A stretch of 64,000 nt of DNA. It comes from JANNVK01 sp031414415 (GTDB lineage: Bacteria > Acidobacteriota > Blastocatellia > Pyrinomonadales > Pyrinomonadaceae). Within the stretch, counting starts at the first letter, position 1; each line of letters begins with the position of its first letter. Both the position numbers and the translations under genes were made by a program. The stretch is from assembly GCA_031414415.1 (NCBI GenBank), contig JANNVK010000190.1:13230-77229 (forward strand), in the 5' to 3' direction. The notes under the pieces were generated by a model. The model was given only the letters and a program-made list of their open reading frames with translations. It ran no database searches and was not told where the DNA came from. Of the stretch, positions 61,182 through 64,000 are shown piece after piece.

Positions 61182-61973
61182 ATGAAAAAACTACTAATAT
61201 TCGCAATCTTAACTACTTCTGTAATCTCAATTGCTGCCCAAAAAGTGGAAGAAAAAAAGCCCGAAGAAAAAGCAAAACCGACAACGACGATTGCCGTCAA
61301 AGAATCGCTCGGAATGGTCGAAGTAAAAGCTGATGTCACCGCATTGGAAATGGCTAAAAATGCTGTCAAGGCACTCGGCGGCGATAAGTTCAAAGGAATG
61401 TTGACTTTAGCTGTTAAAGGAAGTGCTGATTTTTCTATCGAAGGACAATCGTTTAGCTTTGTTTCAACTTTTTACACCGCATATTCGGGCGAAAAATACC
61501 GAATTGAACTTAATAATCCGATACAGCCATTCAAACAAACTTATGATGGTGAACAGACTTCATCTTCTGGCGGTCGCGGAATAAATCTTCCGCCGTTAAA
61601 TCGCATTGGATTACCGCTCTTGCAAAAAATTGACCAAAAAGGTTATGTCGTTACGGCATTTATAGACGAAAAAAAGAAAAAGAAATCTGGATTTCGGATA
61701 ACATCTCCTGATGGCTTTTCTACAGATTTTTTTGTCGATGAAAAAACTGGTCAAATAAAAGGCTATGAAGCAACATTTATTGTAAACGACATTAGTTCAA
61801 CGACTTCGGTTGAAATTGACAAATTACGCGAGGTTGAAGGCGTTTTAATTCCCGAAAAATATTCGCAAAGATTTGAGTTTGGCGGCGGGTTGATTGTTTA
61901 TTCTGCTTTCAAAGCAAAAGAAATTTTTGTCAATACCAAATTGGATGATGACATTTTCACGACTCCAAAATAA
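61182..61973 (+). CDS. Exported protein, outer-membrane lipoprotein-sorting-like fold
   Basis: A 263-aa protein: signal peptide 1-18 (ends IAAQ), a Lys/Glu-rich linker, then a beta-rich domain (GDKFKGMLTLAVKG, SAFKAKEIFVNTKLDDDIFTTP). The final pattern of VNTKLDD-IF resembles the LolA-like/zinc-protease-associated proteins that follow such receptors, but the match is loose. ATG 61182 is preferred over 61140. It may work with the receptor upstream. Confidence 0.7.
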   Translation: MKKLLIFAILTTSVISIAAQKVEEKKPEEKAKPTTTIAVKESLGMVEVKADVTALEMAKNAVKALGGDKFKGMLTLAVKGSADFSIEGQSFSFVSTFYTAYSGEKYRIELNNPIQPFKQTYDGEQTSSSGGRGINLPPLNRIGLPLLQKIDQKGYVVTAFIDEKKKKKSGFRITSPDGFSTDFFVDEKTGQIKGYEATFIVNDISSTTSVEIDKLREVEGVLIPEKYSQRFEFGGGLIVYSAFKAKEIFVNTKLDDDIFTTPK

Positions 61974-61984
61974 TTTTTAAGAAG

Positions 61985-62068
61985 TTTAGCCACGAATTTT
62001 CACGAAAAAACACGAATTATAAAAAATTAAAAATAATTCGTGTAAATCTGTGTCAATTCGTGGCTAAA
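61985..62068. repeat. 84-base inverted repeat (CACGAATT type)
   Basis: TTTAGCCACGAATT (61985-61998) is an exact inverted match to AATTCGTGGCTAAA (62055-62068). Inner arms (ACACGAATTAT/ATAATTCGTGT) also pair. It may act as a terminator for the 61182 gene; a smaller AGCAGAAGC-type hairpin follows before 62158. Confidence 0.7.
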
Positions 62069-62157
62069 TCTCTTCTGATTTAAAACAAAAAAAGCAGAAG
62101 CTCCGAAAAACTTTTGCTTTTTTAAATTAAACGCTGTAACGCTATAAACGCTTACGC

Positions 62158-62757
62158 TCACCGATTTGTCATATATTTCAAAGCCATTGAGGCAATATCG
62201 TCCATTGCCGAGCCATCTTTGTCTGAGTCAAGAAAACTCGAAGCCAAATCCATCATCGGATTTCCCGAAGATTGAGCTTGTTGCTGACTTCCCATAATCA
62301 TATCCATAATTCCGCCTTGATTAAGACCTTGTTGGGTTTGTTGTTTGCCAAAAAATCCCATCACAAGCGGTGCCAGCGTCATCAAAATTTGTGCAACCTG
62401 TCCAATTCCCATGCCGGAATTTTGACTAATTTGTTCAGTAACTTGACCTTGTTGCGAACCAAAAATGTGGCTCAGAATTCCGCCACCATCAGTTTGACGA
62501 CTTGGAGCAGTTTGTCCGCCAAAAAATCCACCAAGATTATCCAAAATACTGCCATCGTGATCATTTGTTAAAGCATTTGCCAAGCCGCCAGCAGTTTCCG
62601 GATTTGACGCTTGTTTTGTTAAACCACCTAAAATTGCAGGCAATGCCATGCTGATAACCTTGCTTGTTAAACCCGAATCTGCCCCAACCTGTTGGCTGAT
62701 TTGTCCGAGTGCCGAGTTGCCTTGTGCTTGTCCTAATAAATCTTCTAATGAAAACAT
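62158..62757 (-). CDS. DUF937-family protein
   Basis: A 199-aa protein starting at ATG 62757 behind AAGGAG. The DUF937 signature SLEDLLGQAQGNSALGQ is followed by SKVISMALPAILGGLTKQA and DNLGGFFGG; the second half is Gln/Gly/Met-rich (QVAQILMTLAPLVMGFFGKQ). There is no signal peptide. DUF937 proteins are of unknown function; an acidic D-K-D end (DSDKDGSAMDD) could bind Ca2+ but this is speculative. It is monocistronic. Confidence 0.85.
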   Translation of the reverse strand: MFSLEDLLGQAQGNSALGQISQQVGADSGLTSKVISMALPAILGGLTKQASNPETAGGLANALTNDHDGSILDNLGGFFGGQTAPSRQTDGGGILSHIFGSQQGQVTEQISQNSGMGIGQVAQILMTLAPLVMGFFGKQQTQQGLNQGGIMDMIMGSQQQAQSSGNPMMDLASSFLDSDKDGSAMDDIASMALKYMTNR

Positions 62758-62860
62758 TGTAATTCTCCTTAAATTCAACTACCAAAAATTACGATTCTAA
62801 ATAACGGAAAACTCTTTCGAGATTTACGATTTTTTGAATTTCGATTTAACATTATATTAA

Positions 62861-64000
62861 ATGCAAAACGGACAAAAGAAAAATAGAAACCCATCAAGCC
62901 TGATTTTGTTTTTGGCAATTTCAGTGTTTTTTGCGATGATTTGCGGATTTTTTCTCCTCGCCTACTATTTTACGCGAGAAAAAATGCCGATTGAATTAAG
63001 TTATGTCAAAACAATAGCGGGAACAAACCGTGAGTTTGGTGAACCTTTTGGGATTGCTTTTCAAAATGGCGAAACATTTATTTCTGATGGTGAAAACGGA
63101 AAAATCTGGAAAATCTCAAGTTGGGGAAATATCTCGATGTTTGCCGAAAATCTCGCAACGCCATCCGCAATTGCGTTTGCGAAAAACGGCGATTTAATCG
63201 TTGCTGATTCAGGTTCGCACACAATAAAAAGCATCAACACAAAAGGCGAAGTTTCGATTATTGCCGGAATTGAAAATAAGTCCGGTTTTGCCGATGGAGA
63301 TTCGAAAAAAGCACTTTTTAATGCACCAATCGGAATCGCAATTTTTGAAGAAAAGATTTACGTTGCGGACACTTACAATGACCGAATTAGAGTTATCGAA
63401 AACGGAAAAGTGAAAACAATTGCTGGAAGCGAAAAAGGATTTGCCGATGGCGAAATGGCAAAGTTTGATACGCCTTGTGGTTTAGCAGTTACCAAAACAG
63501 GCGAGTTAATTGTTGCAGATACAGGAAATAGAAGATTACGAGTTATTCCAAAAGACGGAAAAACGTTTACGTTTGCCGGAAATGGCGAGCAAGATTTAAT
63601 TGACGGTTTGCCAAATAGAGCAGCATTTGTTCAGCCTGTTGCGGTTGCGATTAGCCAGTTTGGTGTAATTTATGTTGCTGACGGAAACGCGATTCGCGTT
63701 ATTGGGCGAAGACTTTTTCCTTATGTTGAAACAATAAATTATCAAAAACGCGGGTTTATTGACGGAAAATTACTAAATGCGTCGTTCAATCGCCCGAGCG
63801 GTTTGGCTTTTGATTCGATCGGAAATTTGTTGATTACTGATAGCGAAAATCAGGTTGTCAGAACCGTAACTGATGGAAGTTTAGGAAGCGAAACGAAGGC
63901 TGAAACTATTGAAAAAATGAGGTTTACGGCTGAAGAGTTTCGTAAACTTGGCGAACCTCGCTGGACATTTGATCCACCAGATTCGAAACGCGAAATTGCC
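62861..64000 (+). CDS. NHL-repeat membrane-anchored protein, 3' end beyond window
   Basis: An open frame of 380 codons from ATG 62861 to the window end with no stop. The N-terminus has a TM anchor (residues 15-37), then NHL propeller repeats, each with a V-AD-G/N-R pattern: LIVADSGSHTIKSI, IYVADTYNDRIRVIE, LIVADTGNRRLRVIP and IYVADGNAIRVI. The last 40 visible residues leave the propeller. The outer beta-propeller probably binds a ligand or protein; the missing C-terminal domain may decide function. It is divergent from the DUF937 gene. Confidence 0.82.
   Translation, partial: MQNGQKKNRNPSSLILFLAISVFFAMICGFFLLAYYFTREKMPIELSYVKTIAGTNREFGEPFGIAFQNGETFISDGENGKIWKISSWGNISMFAENLATPSAIAFAKNGDLIVADSGSHTIKSINTKGEVSIIAGIENKSGFADGDSKKALFNAPIGIAIFEEKIYVADTYNDRIRVIENGKVKTIAGSEKGFADGEMAKFDTPCGLAVTKTGELIVADTGNRRLRVIPKDGKTFTFAGNGEQDLIDGLPNRAAFVQPVAVAISQFGVIYVADGNAIRVIGRRLFPYVETINYQKRGFIDGKLLNASFNRPSGLAFDSIGNLLITDSENQVVRTVTDGSLGSETKAETIEKMRFTAEEFRKLGEPRWTFDPPDSKREIA

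Noticed and set aside
1..64000. tRNA or rRNA genes
   Set aside because: No cloverleaf-like stretch with a GGTTCGAATCC-type loop and no rRNA-like segment was seen by eye; a covariance-model search would be decisive.

Overview
The window is AT-rich and gene-dense, with genes in short blocks on both strands. The gene families suggest an Acidobacteriota genome, perhaps Blastocatellia/Pyrinomonadaceae-like. These families include a TonB-type receptor with a carboxypeptidase-regulatory N-domain, a DUF1800/DUF1501 pair, an ECF sigma factor of the acidobacterial type close to a Ser/Thr kinase with a C-terminal beta-propeller, Uma2 proteins, DUF4339/GYF_2, and a complete exosortase/exopolysaccharide locus. 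This placement is inferred from family content alone; there is no rRNA gene. I saw no tRNA, rRNA, CRISPR array or intact insertion sequence.

Layout. 1-9 kb: the tail of an EAL protein, a secreted prolyl oligopeptidase, a PBP1B-type penicillin-binding protein, a two-TM K+ channel overlapping an SDR-fold protein, and LPS-heptose genes (glycosyltransferase 9, gmhB). 9-22 kb: a long minus-strand exosortase (XrtA/EpsI) and exopolysaccharide locus in the order ispA, xrtA-epsI fusion, TPR lipoprotein (PrsT type), a 59-codon PEP-CTERM-like small gene, Wzz-type chain-length factor, ATPase, CpsD-like kinase, polyprenyl-phosphate glycosylphosphotransferase, OPX export protein and a YCF48-like protein. 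22-24.5 kb: STAS and GAF-HD-GYP signalling genes facing a LysR regulator. 24.6-32.3 kb: a succinate dehydrogenase operon (sdhC, sdhA, sdhB) split twice by accessory genes: a broken nuclease-like toxin with a DUF2283 partner, and two Uma2 genes with a PG-binding/GH19-like lysozyme and an unknown protein; a third Uma2 gene follows sdhB.

32-42 kb is accessory: a membrane-bound winged-helix regulator, an M48 protease, a CHAP protein, a decayed paralogue of the M48 tail, four small secreted proteins, an esterase-VWA-TPR fusion and an astacin. 42-47 kb holds an ECF sigma factor, a lipoprotein, the kinase/propeller protein and a BON protein. 47.4-53.4 kb has palindromic repeats, a two-repeat Fn3-like protein, the DUF1501/DUF1800 pair and a compact promoter-to-terminator unit with very short ORFs. 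53.5-64 kb carries an aspartyl protease, GTP-dependent PEP carboxykinase, a repeat-built secreted protein, the TonB-type receptor, a secreted protein, a DUF937 protein and the start of an NHL-repeat protein.

The two observations I would check first are the unannotated 59-aa PEP-CTERM-like protein inside the exosortase locus (16328-16507) and the orphan unit at 52428-52720. That unit has a consensus-like promoter, an excellent ribosome binding site, overlapping mini-ORFs and a terminator.
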